Numbered from the stretch's first letter, positions 1-14,499 are shown. The stretch is DNA of 64,000 nt from Pyrocephalus nanus (GCA_038380795.1 CM076261.1:12406556-12470555); one strand, 5' to 3'. The notes: generated by a model from the letters alone, not told the origin. Translations and numbers: made by a program.

Positions 1-1189
1 AAAATCATAGCAGTATACATAGAAAAAATGTTACTTTTACACAGTCACAGGACTGATGTACTTATGCAGATGAGTAAAAGGTGATCTCAAATAGCAATGC
101 AAAACAAAAACAAAAAAAATCTAACTCTGCAATTAATGATGAATCAGGTGAAAGGGGTGGGCAATTCTTATTCTTTGTTGAAAACTTTAAAGCTTGAAAA
201 GTTGCTAAAAGTCTCAAAGAACATAGTGAGCTATTATGGCAGGGGCAACACTGAGAATGAAGCAATGTGAGAAGATAAAGTAAAATTCAGGATACAATGT
301 GGCTCAAAATGGGGAAGACAAGTGAGGAAACCCTCAAACCTGAGAAGAGGTATTGCCATGGTAATGATATGACTTGGATGCACTACAGGACTGATTTACT
401 TTGACTCATAAAGTCATTGGCAAGAGACTAAGCACTGGAGAAGTGCAGTCTGAATTATGTGGTAAAGTCTACAAATACAACGTGATCATTTGCCAAGGCT
501 GGTGCCAGTACATTATGTTTGCTCACTATATTTGCACTATGGACTTTTGGTTGTCTTCAGAATTTTAATTTTTTTGTACGCAGCCCTGGGTCCTGAAAAG
601 TAGAATATGTGTGAGAGTTTTGCCATCACTGTCCAAACATGATGACTAGTATACTGAGGCTTCTGCTACTGCTTTTCTTGTAAATAGCTGCCAAAAAATG
701 TGCCATTTCAAAACACAGCAAGAACACCAGATACAGTAAATATTTTTTTTCTGTACAATGCTTTTTTTCAGTGTCTTTTCATTTCAGTGGTGAACTAATT
801 CAATGACCATACTAAAGAAGAAAGAAAACATGAGAGAGAAACCATAACAGGTCCTGAGAATTTGCAACTGGCTGCAGACATTTCTATGCGTCTGTGAGGC
901 CAGGTGTCTTTATGTCATTGGATGGGAGTCACATTTGCAATGATATTTCTGTATTACTTAATGTATTATGATAACGTGGTCTGTAATTTACTTCTCAATG
1001 CACTTGCAAAGCAGGTATGAAAGGCTGGGCTCCTGGCAACTGCACATTTTTTTTTTTTCTGTGAGCTAAATTTACCATGCAAATTTTGCCCTAGAAGATA
1101 CTGATGAGGAAGGGGAACCTCTTGGTCTCACATCTGGAACATGTTGGAAGTGAATGCCAGTGACATAGACAGAGCTGTGAGCTTTCATT
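1..1189. other. Non-coding AT-rich DNA
   Basis: No gene, RNA or recognised repeat seen. Confidence 0.6.
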
Positions 1190-1740
1190 GTCACAAATTA
1201 ATGACTGGGGCACAAATGACCTCCACGAGCCAGGAGATTGCCACTGCTTAGCAAGGAACACCACCTAGGCATTGTAAGAGGGCTCCTCTGAGGGCACACC
1301 AGCCAACATGGACCTGAAACAGAACCCTTTTGCTCAAAGCAGAAAACCACTGTCAGACAGAGCATGGCTAGTACCTCTACGGAGCCATGTCTGTCAGATG
1401 TTAGGCAATCAGCATCTGGGACGGCCTGGATGAAGAGAAATAAATGCCTTTTCAGGAGACATGTTCCCAGTGCAAGGCCAGAGCTGACACACCTCCATGG
1501 ATGTAATGGGTTGCATGGCAAAGTGTTGGCAGAGAAGGTGGGGAGGGCTACAGGGAAGGCTTCTGTGGGGAGCTGACGGAAACTTCCCCAATGTCCAATG
1601 GAGACAGTGTCAGCCAGCTCTAAGGTGGACCTTCCACTGGCCAAAGCTGATCAGCATCAGAGGTAATATCTCTGCGATAACACGGTTAAGAAAGGGGAAA
1701 AAAATGCTTTTCAACAGTAACTGGGGCCAGAGAAGAGAGA
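1190..1740. other. GC-richer block left of the LTR-like repeat
   Basis: Base composition matches the adjacent repeat more than the AT-rich flanks, so it may be a further part of the same insertion. It has open frames on both strands (for example 1198-1644 minus, 148 codons), but their composition and overlap point to chance. No protein family was recognised. Confidence 0.3.
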
Positions 1741-2300
1741 AGTCAGAATATGCAAAAGAAACAGCCCTACAGACTCCTGGGTTGGTGAAGAAGGAGGGAG
1801 AGTAGGAGGTCCAGGTGCTGGAGATGAGATTCACCTACAGCCTGTGGTGGAGACCATGGTGAGACAGGCTGTACCCCTGCAGCCCATGGAGGTCCACAGA
1901 AGCATGGAGATCTACCTGAAACCTGGGGAGAACCCCAGGCCTGAGCAGGGGATTCCAGGAGGAAACTGTGATGCCGTGGTAAGCCCACTGTTGAAAAGTC
2001 CCCTGGCAGGTAAAGAGAGGAGTCCATGCCAGAGCAGGTTTGCTGCCAGGAATCATGACCCTGTGGGGGATCCACACTATAGCAGTCTGTTCCTGAAAGA
2101 CTGCACCTCATGTAAGGCAACCACACCAGAGCAGTTCATAAAGGTAATTCTCCCCTGGGTATGACCCCATATTGGAGCAGGGGAGCAGTGTGAGAAGTCA
2201 GAGGACTCCCTTAGGAGGAAGGCGTGGCAGATACAACATGTGACAAACTGACCAAAATCCCCATTCCCTTTCTCCATGCACCATTCTGACACTCCAGGGC
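1740..2300 (+). mobile_element. Old avian interspersed repeat, probably an endogenous-retrovirus LTR fragment
   Basis: A GC-richer block beginning about GAAACAGCCCTACAGACTCC, with phrases such as GGTGAGACAGGCTGTACCCC, TGCAGCCCATGGAGGTCCAC, CCAGAGCAGGTTTGCTGCCA and GCAGTCTGTTCCTGAAAGAC. It ends near GTGACAAACTGACC. I recognise this from memory as a common bird repeat whose consensus continues into an AATAAA-bearing LTR end. The internal rhythm of repeated GGAGCAG/CCCATGG-like units fits. The copy is eroded, with no intact retroviral gene. Assignment to an LTR, rather than another repeat class, is from memory. Confidence 0.55.
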
Positions 2301-5300
2301 TACAGATGCAGCATCTCTGAGCACAGTTTGCACACAGGCTGAAAACTCCCTGGGGGGTTGGGGAAGATGTTGCAAAGGCAGGGATTGCAAAAGAAGAACA
2401 TTAGAGACCAATTAAAGCCTATCTAATTGCAGATTCTGGTTGCCTCCAGAGCCCTGACACTTTGGATAGTACCTTATATATTTACGAGAAAGTGTGGGGA
2501 GGGAGGAGGAAGTCACAAGATGTGTACAGCACAGTCAAGGTGGGATGAACTGATTGCTGTGAGAGCTTTGGTGACACAAGTAGGTCTCTGTACAGCCAGG
2601 TGCCAGATGACACCCTGTCTAGTCTGGAAACTGTTAGGGTATTTAGGATGTTGAATTTTGAACACAAAAACATTTTCTGGAATGATCTTCTGCTAACAAA
2701 ACCATTTGGGAAACACACAACTTTGTCACCATGTTCCTTAGAAGCTCTCATTTGGGATATATCCATTCCTCAGGCATATTGCTGTAGTTTTTCTTTCTGC
2801 AGTCCTGGATGGCCAAATGTGTCCACCTGCAAAAGTCAGACACCATACTTGCGATTCTTATTTATAGGTTACACTGTGTGGTAATCCCAGCCTTCAAAAG
2901 CAACATCCAACATTACCTGAGGAAGCCTCATGGGGACACCCTGACTCCAGCAGGCCATCTGTTATAACTGAATGTTAAAATTAATTTCTAAGGGAAAAAG
3001 TCAAGCAACCCAACCAACAGTATCCCACAAGTCATATGCAGTATGATGTGCATCTTTTTTCAAAAATTCAGGAACCAAATGTCATATGAAGAGAATGTAA
3101 GATTTTTAGACCAGCTTAACAGGTCTGCACCTTTATTATATCACTCTTAAAGGAACATAATTTTGAATGTTGTGTATCTCCAAAAAAAAATCATTTGAGC
3201 GTTTTGCAAGGTTTGAAAATCCAGTTAGCTTTGACTTTCAGTTATTCTCTTAGCTCCCTCAACCCAGTTAAGCTGTTGACTGAAGTATACAAAAAGACTG
3301 GATAGGAAAAGATTAAATATTAAAATTTCAATATTATATATCAAATACAACAGTAGCTTAAACAATAGTATTATTCAGTATAAAAAAAAAGCTCTTGCTT
3401 ACTTTACTACATTGTATGGTCAACAGAGACCAAAGTTCTATGTTGCAGGATCTATTAAGACTCACACAAAACACAGTATCATAAAAACATGTAAGTTAAA
3501 TCAGTCATTTCAATTCCATTCATAGCTATATTCCACCAAAGCATCCCACTCACTTCAAATGTGCAGAAATCTGGGAACAGTGGGGCTATCTTGCTTCAAA
3601 AAACTTAACTAAACATTGAATTAACAGCTGAGCAGATGTTCTTTTTTATTCCACAGTATTTTACTGGTCTAAAGCTGCACAGGGCTAGAAATCAGTTGAT
3701 TAAGGCAGCTGTGAGTGCCTTCAGCAAGCAGGAGAATCTTAACAGATGCAGAATAACCCATCTGACCTCCTCATTACAAAGGATGCATGAGTAATACTGC
3801 AAGTGTATCGGGGAATGAAAGCACCAAATTCAGGCTTTCTCTAGCTGATGAAAAATCTTTTGCAGAAGCTGCCAGCTGGCATGAGCTATAGGAATCAGAA
3901 TCTAAAATGTCCTAAACAACAGTGCAGATCTGCCATCAGAACTAGAGAACCACAGTGGACTCCCTAAAGACCTGCTCAGGGGATTTCTTTCAGTCCTAAT
4001 TAAATGTTTTCCAAATACAAAACCAAAACTTTCAGCATTTCAGAATCCTTTTTATTTCCCCATGTGCAACAGTGTGTTTGTACATTTATCATGCATTTGG
4101 TCAATTGTGAAATTTTTGTGAATGGGATGGCAGCTCTGGCTAAAAAGACAAAAAACCTGCACTGTAGGATAGAAACCCTGTAGGATAGAAAGTATGTGGA
4201 CATTATAGAGGAAACGGTGATGTCTTATCACCTAACCCACATTAATATAAGCCCATATGCAGCAAAATGCTCCTGCCTAGTGTCAAGAGAAGTGTGTTCT
4301 CCCACCTTGTCGAACAGTTAGACATATGAAGATGTTACAGGTGGTAGGCAAGCATCTGTCCTGATGCCTTACCTACTGCTTGTCCCAGCTCAACCTCTCT
4401 TTTCCTTTCTGTGCACGTAGCAGCATTTGTCAGCATGCCAAGATAAAGTGCACAGAAGAAAAGGGCTGCAGAAGCAAGTTTGATCTGTTCTCTCAACAGA
4501 GAAATAGGAAATTTGAGGAGCAAAATTACAGGAGGGAAGTTTCCACAGTTAAAGCTTCCATAGTTAAAAGCTGTATGTTTATACGCTGACATTTGGAGGG
4601 TTCTGTCGGTTACAGAACTCAGTAAGGCCTTTTGATCTTGGCTAACAGACCTGGCTTATATTAAAATCAGATCTGAAGTTTCTTATTATTGGGTAAGCTG
4701 AAAGATTAAGTCCTGTATATTTACTAGGTGGAGTTGCTTTTCAGACTTAGCATATATTCTTAAAATGAAACCAATTTTTAGCACCACAAAAATGGGCACG
4801 TACAGATTGCATGTGCAATTGTTCACTGTGTGGTGTGTAAGCCCCATTTTTCTCGCACTGCAAGAGAGAAGCCAATTCCAGAGCTCCCAGCTGGGTCCCC
4901 ACTCCCTCAGGTGACCTTGTTAGCAGCCTCCCTGCCGACTCAGGCCCATATCCTACACTCCTCAGTCACTTTCTCTCTGATAAATATCAGGTATCCTAAT
5001 GAAACACCGATTGCCCATCAGCAGGGAATGTGAAGTATTGCTTGTCTTCATTTTATGCTTTAAACACATCGTTTGTTTTGTTGCTTTCTTTCTGCTTCCC
5101 AGTCATTACCTGCTGTCATGTCATCCTGTCTCAGTTCTTCCCTGATGCCTAATGTTTCATTGCTTTTTTCTCACCCTCTCTCTGCGCTCTGCTAAGCACC
5201 TTTGCTGCAACCAGCTAGAAGAGATACTGTCCCTCCTTTTCTAGCTTAACAACCATTATGCCAAACCCTTCTCAGTTTCCCTGGGTGCATTGGGATTAAT

Positions 5301-8300
5301 CAAAATTTGTTGTCTCCCTGCCTTTTTTTACTCTATCACTGATTCAGTGAAGAATTTTTTTTCTTATACTGGAAGGTAAAAACTACAGCAAATTACATAA
5401 ATTTAGAGTATATCAAATCCATTTTACTCCATTAACTGCAAAATATATTTTCATATAATTTCACATCTGTGCAAAATGCTGTGTAAACATGCCTTAAAAT
5501 TCACATTGTTCTTAGGCTGAAATATCTAGAAAATCAGGGATGAACATGATAAGCACAGGAACTATTTTGAGAGGATAGGACACAGATGTTGCATATATAC
5601 ATGGAGAGGGAAAAAATGAGGAAACAGCTTGTCTATCAATTTTTTTCTTTGCGGTATGCTTCCACCTTAACCTTTTCTTGGCATCACATTACACTCAGAA
5701 CAAGACATGCAGCAGGCTCAGTTTCGCTGCAATTGTAGCTGATCTCCTGTTTGATGACAACTCAGTTGCCAGTCTCAGTGATATTTACATTCCAAAATAG
5801 AAGACTCTTAATGTATGTCATGTCCATAAAAAGGAAATATTTACAGTGATGCTACACCCTGTACTTCCTGATGCTTATAAACTTGTCTGGGAAAGCCATA
5901 TTAACTCCATCTGTGCCTTTCTGGTGGAGCAAGAAAGGGATCTTTTTTTGGCATGGATAGTTTATGTGTTGGTAGGGAGTTCCCAGTGGCTTAGATATCC
6001 AGTCCTGACCTTAATAGTGTCTTGACCTAATTTTATAGGTTTATATGATTAAAAACTATAAGCCATATGGGTTTTTTTTAGCTTTGCAATAAAATGCAGG
6101 TAAAGTCAGGAATTAATCCTGACGACAATCATACAGGTTTGTGTGACTCAGTAATTAGTGTGACTGATAGGCCCTTAACTGGAAATGATCTTTTCTTACT
6201 GGAGTATGAGTTCAATGCACAGCATCTGTAGTGTTTCCAGCTGGTGAATAAATAAGTTTGTAGCATTTCTCAATGACATGCTGACAGGATGCAGCATGAC
6301 ATAGTCTGCTATGTGAGGAATTGATAAGGAAAATCATGCCTATTCAAGCAATCACAAACAATTGTTTCTGCAATCACAGTCACAGGAAGAACCTAGGAGG
6401 TAATAATGTCAAGATACATTTAATTCACCTCATATTTTATCATGACATGAAAGTGATAGTGAAACCAAGTACAGAAAAAAACAGTCCCACCGACTACAGG
6501 CAGAGTCCTTAGGAAATGCACTGCATGGGAGTAAATACAATGCCCAGAAGTGCAAAATCACTGTGTAATACATAAGCATATGTTTATAGTATTTGGGGTG
6601 CATTTACAGTAGAATTATGGGACAGAGATGTGTTCTTAAAGCTAATCTCTCAAATATCAATTATGAGCTTTGCTTTATATTTCAAAGTCATCTTGTAACA
6701 CATGAACATTCCTTTTGTATGCACTGACCTCAAATCAGCTCCATCCATTTACACACACTCTTGAAGCACATATTCTTAGGATATTGGATTCTCTGCATCA
6801 ACTTTTCTGCTTCACAAATTCACTTCTACTCACTTGCAATGCCATGTAGACATACTTTTTAGAGCCAAGTGGAAAGTTAGTGGGCACAAACAATAATCTA
6901 TATACACTGTACTCAATGAAGCTCCTTCAGTACCAGGGGGGTTAGTGTACTTCTTAGAAAGCAGCTCCTATTTCCTGAGCTCCTATTTTCCTATTTTTTT
7001 AATTCAGAATTGCATGAACATGTTTCTGTAAAAAATCCATTTTGAGTAATTTTTAACTTACTGTTATGTGTGCTCTTCATTTGTCTTAATTAAATAGCAT
7101 TTTTCCTGTACTAGGTGACTGTAATGTTTACTAGCAGAGAAAGGGCACTGGAAATGTTCAAAGATGGACACACAGACATCTAGACCAAGTTCTTAATGGC
7201 ATGGATAGTCCCAAAAAATCCTTTCTTAAAAATACTGAGGATTAAAATTTGTTTGTACTGTTGGGTTTTTTCCTGAATTTGTTTGAGGAAAATGTTTGCA
7301 AATGTTATCCGAGTGACTCAGACTCACTTATTCAAATAAACGTTCTCAAATACTTCCTGCTCTCACTTGCCCTACGCATTTTATTAGGGAAAGCATTCCG
7401 ACTACTTGCCTGCAAACCGAAAAACTAAGTATTTCTGAGGTACATTCTTTGATGTTTTTGTATATTCTACAGAGTAAAACAGGCATATAAGTTTACACAG
7501 TTATATTTGCAATGAAATCTCTTGTTCGTAATTCCTCAGGGGAGAGTACAGCTTTGTATTTTTATTTTTGCAAAAAAGTTTCCTATACTACTTAGGTAAA
7601 AATAATTAGACTCAGAGGAATGTTCAAATAGATATTACGGTTGTAAACATGCTCATTAAACTTTCCAAAGCACCAAGCAGGCGTCACCAACAAAGTGATC
7701 TTCCTGAAGAGGGATAGTTACTAACTCCATAGGTACCCTGCTGGAAAAAATTAAAGCTCTAAGTTTGAATGACAAGTTCTATTAAAGTCACAGAAATAAG
7801 AAGAGTACAATTATTTGCCTGCTGAGTTTCTTTTTGTGGTATCTTCTCATGTACATGTGTCTATTTACCAAAATCCATTCAGAAATAAGTAATAGTAGGA
7901 ACTTTTTAGTAGCAAATATGTTTATCTAACTTCCTTTATCTTACTCTATCTAATCTTCCTCTGTTATTCCTGGTTTTGCTCATTGTTTATTGTGTAAATT
8001 ATAGAACTGACAGAATTCTATAAATTATAGAAACAGACCCTGACTATCATGGTTAAATGAAGTAGCTTTAAACTGCAGTTTCATAACCAGTTTAATATGA
8101 CATAAACCAGCTCAACCATCAGTCATCCCACCACCCCCTCATTCCTGGGTGATTGTTCCTCCACCCATAACTGCAGGCACATGAAGTCATACAGCATTGC
8201 AATGAACCACCTCGGGGAAGTCATCTGAGATAATTAACCTGGGGGAAAAAAAAAGACAAGAAAAAAAATAAAAACACATTTGAACCTTCCTCTACCAACT

Positions 8301-11300
8301 AGACGTTTCTTCAGAGAAACTTCTTCAGCTGCTTGGTGGTGATTTTTTTCATTTTTATTTTTACAGCACAAGGGACGATGCTTGGGGCAAGAAAATACTG
8401 CCAAGATTTCAGGTAGTAGTGCCACCTTATGCAGACTTAAATTAACATAAAATGATGACATCACCATTCAGTCAATTCTTTGCACTCCAAAGAGCTATTA
8501 ACTAAAATGACTACAATGCTACCCAAAGCAAAATGAAAATAACCTGGCTTAAAGTAGCCAATGAAATCTGAAGTAAAAAGAGTGTGTCACAAAGTCTGCT
8601 TGCCATATCTAAATGGTAAAATGCAATATCAGCATATATATCTATAGTTTAAAAAAGAAGTAGGAAAACTGTGAAAATTTCATATATATATATATTAAAA
8701 AAAAGGTGAATTAACAAAGAGATTTTGCAATGCAGCTTCTGTTTCCTCCATAAGAAAGAAAATAGAGACAGGAATCTTCCATCACAGGAATTATCCTTTG
8801 CATTGGTTGTTTTTTCATGAAGTAAGTGGGTTAAAGCTCTTAAAGTGAAATATTGACAAATGCAGGCACTTAAATGCAGAGTTCTGAGGACTTAAGCTGA
8901 GAAGCACTGTAATTCTGCATGTGCCCAGTTTGTTTCTTCACATTTCCCAAACTTGGCAGTTTGCACATCCCACTCATGCTCTCTGAGCAGCATGAGCAGC
9001 TGGTTTGTACCAAAGCCAGGTCAAGACCTGCAAGCTAAACATTCTTTAGCACACTTGGCGCTGATAGGGTTGATCTTCCTATAAAGTGCAGCTACTGCTT
9101 TTCTTTATAGGGGAGGAGATGACATTAGCTCTTTTTTTCTACTCTGTGTTAGCTCACAGGAAAGAGGGAAATATCCTGAATTAGCAGAATGATATACCAC
9201 TTTATCACAGTCTATTTTGTGTGACATATTTTTCACTTCTCAGTTTGAAACTCTGCTACTGAACTGAAAGTGCAAGTGCCATGAAATTTCAGACCTATAA
9301 AGCAGCAGTGAGAATGTCTGAGTAGCCAAGGGTTTAGGGTATTAACCTGGGGAGAGAGCTCTGTCCACACTCCAAAATTGTCTCCTGGTTTTGCTTTTCT
9401 TATATACTTTAGCGGTTACTGGGTAAAATAGGCATGTGGTGCAGAGGACTAGATACGCCCTCCATCTTAACCTCTACACTCTAAAATCATACTGTATCTC
9501 AATCTGAGTCTCCTATAGTTCTCATAAGTTTTTCTTCTGCCCCATAATTCCTGCTAGATAGTTCCAGAGTCATTTGGCATTCTGAGTTTGATGGGATAAT
9601 TTTCAGAAAAGTAATTTTAATTGTTCATTATTATTATTGGGTGTTTGGTTCCATTTGGGAAATCAGACCACTAAAAAGTCACCACTGAGACAATATGTCT
9701 ATCTGAAAAGGGTCTGTCCTTACTCTTGCTAATTTCTGTAAATTATTTGTGCTGTACAACTGGGAGCTCAAACTGCAGGACCATAATAATTAATATTAAC
9801 TTTTACTAAATTATTAATAACAATAATCACTATTATTAAAGACATAATAATAATGGTAGCAGTGGATTCAGGATTTAAAAGCCAAGTCTTTATTATAGAA
9901 TAAAATTATAGGGGAAGAGGAAAAAAAGATTTATTTAAGAACTTCTGCCTTTTGAGCAGCTAATTTTTTCAACAGAAAATATTTGTTGATCACTTGACAT
10001 ATAAAATCAACTTTTTCTTTTTTCTCAAGTTTATTCTCACAAAAGTTCTATTACAGAATTTTTTCTTTGAGGCAAATTTGCTTTCTCAATATTTGTTATG
10101 AGTAATTCTGTGAAATTTATTCTTCACAGGCACACATTGAGTTTAAAAATTTATTGGAGGTAGAGATGCTAACATCTCATTGCCAAAGCCCTACGTTATC
10201 CCAATTTTCCAGGGATTTTGTCAGTAATTAGTATATTTCTGTGTCAATAAATCATTTTTATTTTCATTCTGAAACTTAATTTCAGCCCATAGAGAAACTA
10301 TAATAAATACTTATTATGCACATGATTTATTGCTAATGAAGATGATAAATTGCTAATGAAAAAATATATTATGAAAACCTTGATGAAATATAAGTAATAA
10401 ATATTACACTTAGAATACAATTTTCAGGTGCTCAAACATTGTTATTAGATTTAATATGCCCTTCATACACACAGAGTTCATCCCCTACAATTCCATAGAT
10501 TTCTTCCTCCTCCACCAAATCCAGTGGGACTTCGAATACTGATATCTGTAGGAAACATGTCAAGCTATGAATCAGTCAAGGAAAAAGGACATCCAACATG
10601 ATTTTATGCATCAGCAGGTTGTCCCACATGATGCCAGGCCTGAAATAAAAAAAGATTGTCAAGTAATATTTGGCAAAATCAGTCCTAGGAGAAAACAGGA
10701 AGAATCAAAATTCTGAATGGAGGTCAGCGTGCTTGTCAGGGAGCTGTGAGAGAGTCAAGATGAGAGCCAATTGAGAAAACACTGCCAGCAGTGCAAGAGC
10801 CTCACCATCACAGGAGCTGCTCCTATAGCTCTTGAGCAAAAAGGGCAGGGCAAGGCCTGAGCCAGGATCACAGCAGCAGGATAGCTAGGCAGGGACATGG
10901 AGATATGTCTGAAGATGAGCTGAAGCTAAGCTGGGATGTCAGCCCATAGGTGGTGGTCAAGGTCAGGAATGGGGAGGTAGGAGGTTCAGTGCCTTGAAAT
11001 TCTGAATCAACACAAAGTATCTTTTCTAGTTAGAGCAAAATAAAAATACACAAGTGCTTTTATTACTATTTTTCCTCTTTAGTTTTTTGCAATTAAAATA
11101 TCTTAATGCAGGGTATTCTTGTAACATACTATATTGTTTTTAAACAAAGCCAAATAAGTATTTTCTTCCAATCCAATATCATGAATCACCAGTTTTCATT
11201 CTGTTAATATCTGACATGTATTGCTTAGCATTAAAATGCTCTTAATTTCACTCTCTGTTTTATCTTTCAGATATAGAATTTGGTTTATTAATTAGGGATT

Positions 11301-12402
11301 CATTAAGCCATGTAATGAATAGTGGCTAATAATTAAATAATTAAATAATTAAACAGGTGCTCAATTTTAAATACACTTTTCAGTCCCAGTGAGACAGGTG
11401 AAGATAATGCTTACTTAAACATTCTCTTACTTAAGTGCACTTAACACAGATGCATAAGACAGGTATCCTGAATTGTAGTGGGAACTCAGATCCAAATAGT
11501 TATGTGCCCAGTGTCATTATCTTTTAATCAAACACAACATTGTGCCAAATAATAAAGCAGTGCTCAGATCTTCCATTTAGGAAGAGCTCCTTTTCTTTTT
11601 CAGAGTAATAATAGGGGTTTATCAGCTGCAATTTACACTTTAATAGTTTCTGACAAAACTGTTGTGCTTGCATAAAAGCTTAGCAAAATCATCTTAAAAT
11701 TTGCAATCCAAATTAAGTTTGCCTCTTCAATTTTCCTATTAATGCAGAAAAGTCTAGCTGCGTTAAGTATGGGTTGTCAAATTCTGTCTTATTCCTACCT
11801 GAGTCCTAAGATAACAAACAATTTGCACTACATACAATATGTAGTGTTGAAAATTCCCATGTTCTTAGCTCTGAAGTGCTTTAAGATGAAATGATAGTAA
11901 CAAAAAATACACTTCCCTTTCCATTATCTGCTTTTATATTACAATAAAAAGATTTTATTTTTCTTATTCTTATTTTCAGACATTCTCTGATTCACAAAAA
12001 AAAGAAACCCAAACAGATAATTTAGCAATTTAAAATACTCTCTACAGTTTTAAGAGGAGTTTAACTGTTGGGGAAATAGTGAAGTGTGGCCATGTCAAGT
12101 AACTCCTTACATTACAACAGAGCGTATATTCTTTTCACTTCTAAAATTTATATGCAAGAGATTTTAGCTCTAATATACCAATATACATGTGTCAATACTT
12201 GTGAAAGGAAGATCAGTGCCTTTAGCCTTATTTTTAAAGTCAGGACCAAACTGAGTAGGCCAAACTTGTTTAACAAAAAAAAAGTCAATAAATTATAAGC
12301 TTTAAAATTAACAGAAATTTATCATCCACAGAATCAGTTGCTGTTTTACCTTACTTTTATTAGTATTATAAGTATTATTTACTACTAATCTTAGTACTTG
12401 TT
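2301..12402. other. Long AT-rich gene-free stretch
   Basis: No convincing exon. It holds a short TA run (about 8,682-8,696), an AT-rich AATAAT-type patch (about 9,782-9,858), an AATTA-type run (about 11,326-11,354) and one GC-richer purine-biased block at about 10,720-10,990 that I could not assign. Open frames here are short and show no family resemblance. Confidence 0.6.
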
Positions 12403-12475
12403 CTACTGAATTAAAAAAAAAAAAAAAAGGAAACATAAGTTAAAGCCACTTAGCTGTTTTATATAACCAAAATAA

Positions 12476-12693
12476 CATGAATGTAAACTATTTAATACTT
12501 CCATCAATTGACCTCGAATACAGTTTTTCAAATAACTTCGAATTTGCTGTTTCTCCAGATATGGATCCTCTCTGTCCAGAATATCTGTATAGGATAATCC
12601 TTTAGCCATGGTAACAGCAGGTCCCATAGAGCTGGAGGCATCTGTTAGCCTTCTGTATATGACTGACACTCTGCTGCTGCTGATGTGGGGAAA
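12476..12693 (-). other. Isolated exon-like open frame (unassigned)
   Basis: The minus strand has a good acceptor (TTTCCCCACATCAG) at about 12,680, then an open frame. Within it is an ATG at 12609 in a strong start context (TTACCATGG). From there it reads MAKGLSYTDILDREDPYLEK, then QQIRSYLKNCIRGQLMEVLN. The composition is protein-like (charged, helical), and the segment from IRSYL onward loosely resembles LisH-type helices near the N-terminus of some centrosomal and ciliary proteins. I did not identify a homologue. No strong donor follows (best are GAA/GTATTA or GAG/GTCAAT), and no partner exon was found. It could be a first or internal exon of an unrecognised gene, a relic exon, or chance. 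Confidence 0.25.
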
Positions 12694-13469
12694 TTTTAAA
12701 CACAATTAGCGTTTTTCTGCTGAATTTTCCATCTTATGCATATGGAAATATATGCATTTTAATATATGTGGTTTTAAACCTAAAAATTATTTAATCCTCA
12801 AAGACATTACCTTACAAAAATTTTTCACAACTATTTTCTTTTCTCAGCTTTCTAGAGCCCTATTGGCCAAGATACAGAAGCAAAAGATTACATATAAAAG
12901 CAACTCAAATAATTTACATCTTTATGAACTGAATCTTCTTGTAGACAGCCTCTTTCTAAAAAGCAGCACACAGTCCAAGCTTTGAAAGGAAGAAACTAAG
13001 ATAAATGTATTTAGGACAGAAGAACATTTACATTTATTTATATTTATTATTTGTATTTGCATGATCACTTCCATTTGCTTGAAAGTCCTTGCTCCTTTTA
13101 TACTTCATTAACATAAATTCCTTTCAGACATCAAAGTGGTTGCTGTACTCACAGCAACATAGGCGATAGCTCTGTCACATCAGGGCAGCCATGGTGTATA
13201 AGAAGGAAAGAGTTTGGTATTTAAGCCAATTCACAGCGACAGATTTGGACAACCATTCTCTGTGAATGTCATTTAGTAGAGTGTGAACAGCTGTGTTCTT
13301 TCATACTACAAAGCTTGGATCAGTAAAAGACTGTCCTCTTTCCTTTTTTGTCATCCCCCCCAAAAAAAACAAACAAAAAAACCCTCAAAACACATAAACT
13401 TACGTTTTTTCCTTCAGAAGAAGAGTTTCTTGGGATTAAGGACTAAGGTTTCAGTTCAATAAGGATGGG

Positions 13470-13560
13470 AAGAATTACAGAACCACAGATCTGAGTTGGA
13501 AGAAACCCAAAGAGATAATGGAGTTGAACCAGAAGCTTCTACTGATCAGGCATTGCCTTT
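13470..13560 (-). mobile_element. Eroded CR1 3' end, minus strand
   Basis: AATTACAGAACCACAGATCT, then GAGTTGGAAGAAACCCAAAG and GATAATGGAGTTGAACC follow the reverse-complement CR1 terminus (…ACAGAATCACAGAAT…GGTTGGAAGGGACCT…ATCTAGTCCAACC) with many changes. Confidence 0.6.
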
Positions 13561-14499
13561 TCTACATAATCTCTGTAACAACTAATATTCAGGAGCTTTC
13601 CCCCTCATGCATTCATTTCCCTCTAAAATAAATCAAGAATATGATTCCATGTAGATGGCAAGAGTGTTAGTGGCCCAGATAAGTAGCCAGGAAATGCTGG
13701 AAAGTGATTTGCCTTCAACTCTCTAGAGACATCCAGGAAGAATAATTTAGCAAACAAGTAGGTGGAAAAAAACCTTTATACTATGGGGATTATGGACATC
13801 ACTCAAAGCAATAGCTACATCCATCCCTCTGGGAATCAGCAGAACAAAGCTACATTTTTCTTTTCAAGTACAACCAGCATCAAGTGCCTGGAACATTTAT
13901 ATCAAGAGGTAGTTTCTCACTTGATTCTTTGCTTACTGGAATTGGATATGTCCTTTGCCTCCAGAAATGCTCTCCCCAGACAGACAGAGAAAATTACTGT
14001 CTCCTTTATAATGGGGAAGAGAAAGACAGTACCCTTCTGCTATGGATGGGAAAAAAACCACTATATCATGGGAGAAATAGAAGGAAACTAAGTCCTTCAG
14101 GATATTGATAAGACACTTAACTGTGTATGTATGTCCTATGAGTCTAGCTTAGAACTGGTTGTTTTTGTTATTAAAGATGAACATTAAAGAGCAGCTTAAA
14201 TACAAAAGATGAAGGCTATTTATAAAATTTGTGGATATGTTATATGCATTCTGACCACACCAAGGATTACACTACTAAAGGAATTTGAGCTGGAAATACC
14301 TATCTTCTGGACCCTGATTTGTCTTAAGAGTAATGAGAAGCACACCAAGTTCAATGCAGATCTCACTGGCTCAAAAATCCGTACTTATTGGGACATAAAT
14401 ATGGACATGCCAAGATTTTAAAAAGGAGCAGTAAGGTTTCTGCAGGGTTTGGATGTCACCAGAATTAAGTATTATCCACCAAAAAATTTCGAGAATCAT

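Noticed and set aside
1198..2126. Overlapping open frames on both strands (148, 119 and 106 codons)
   Set aside because: They lie in or beside a GC-richer repeat, overlap each other on both strands and resemble no protein family.
13762..14108. Two overlapping plus-strand frames (109 and 74 codons)
   Set aside because: Overlapping frames of random composition in AT-rich DNA, with no promoter or homology signal.
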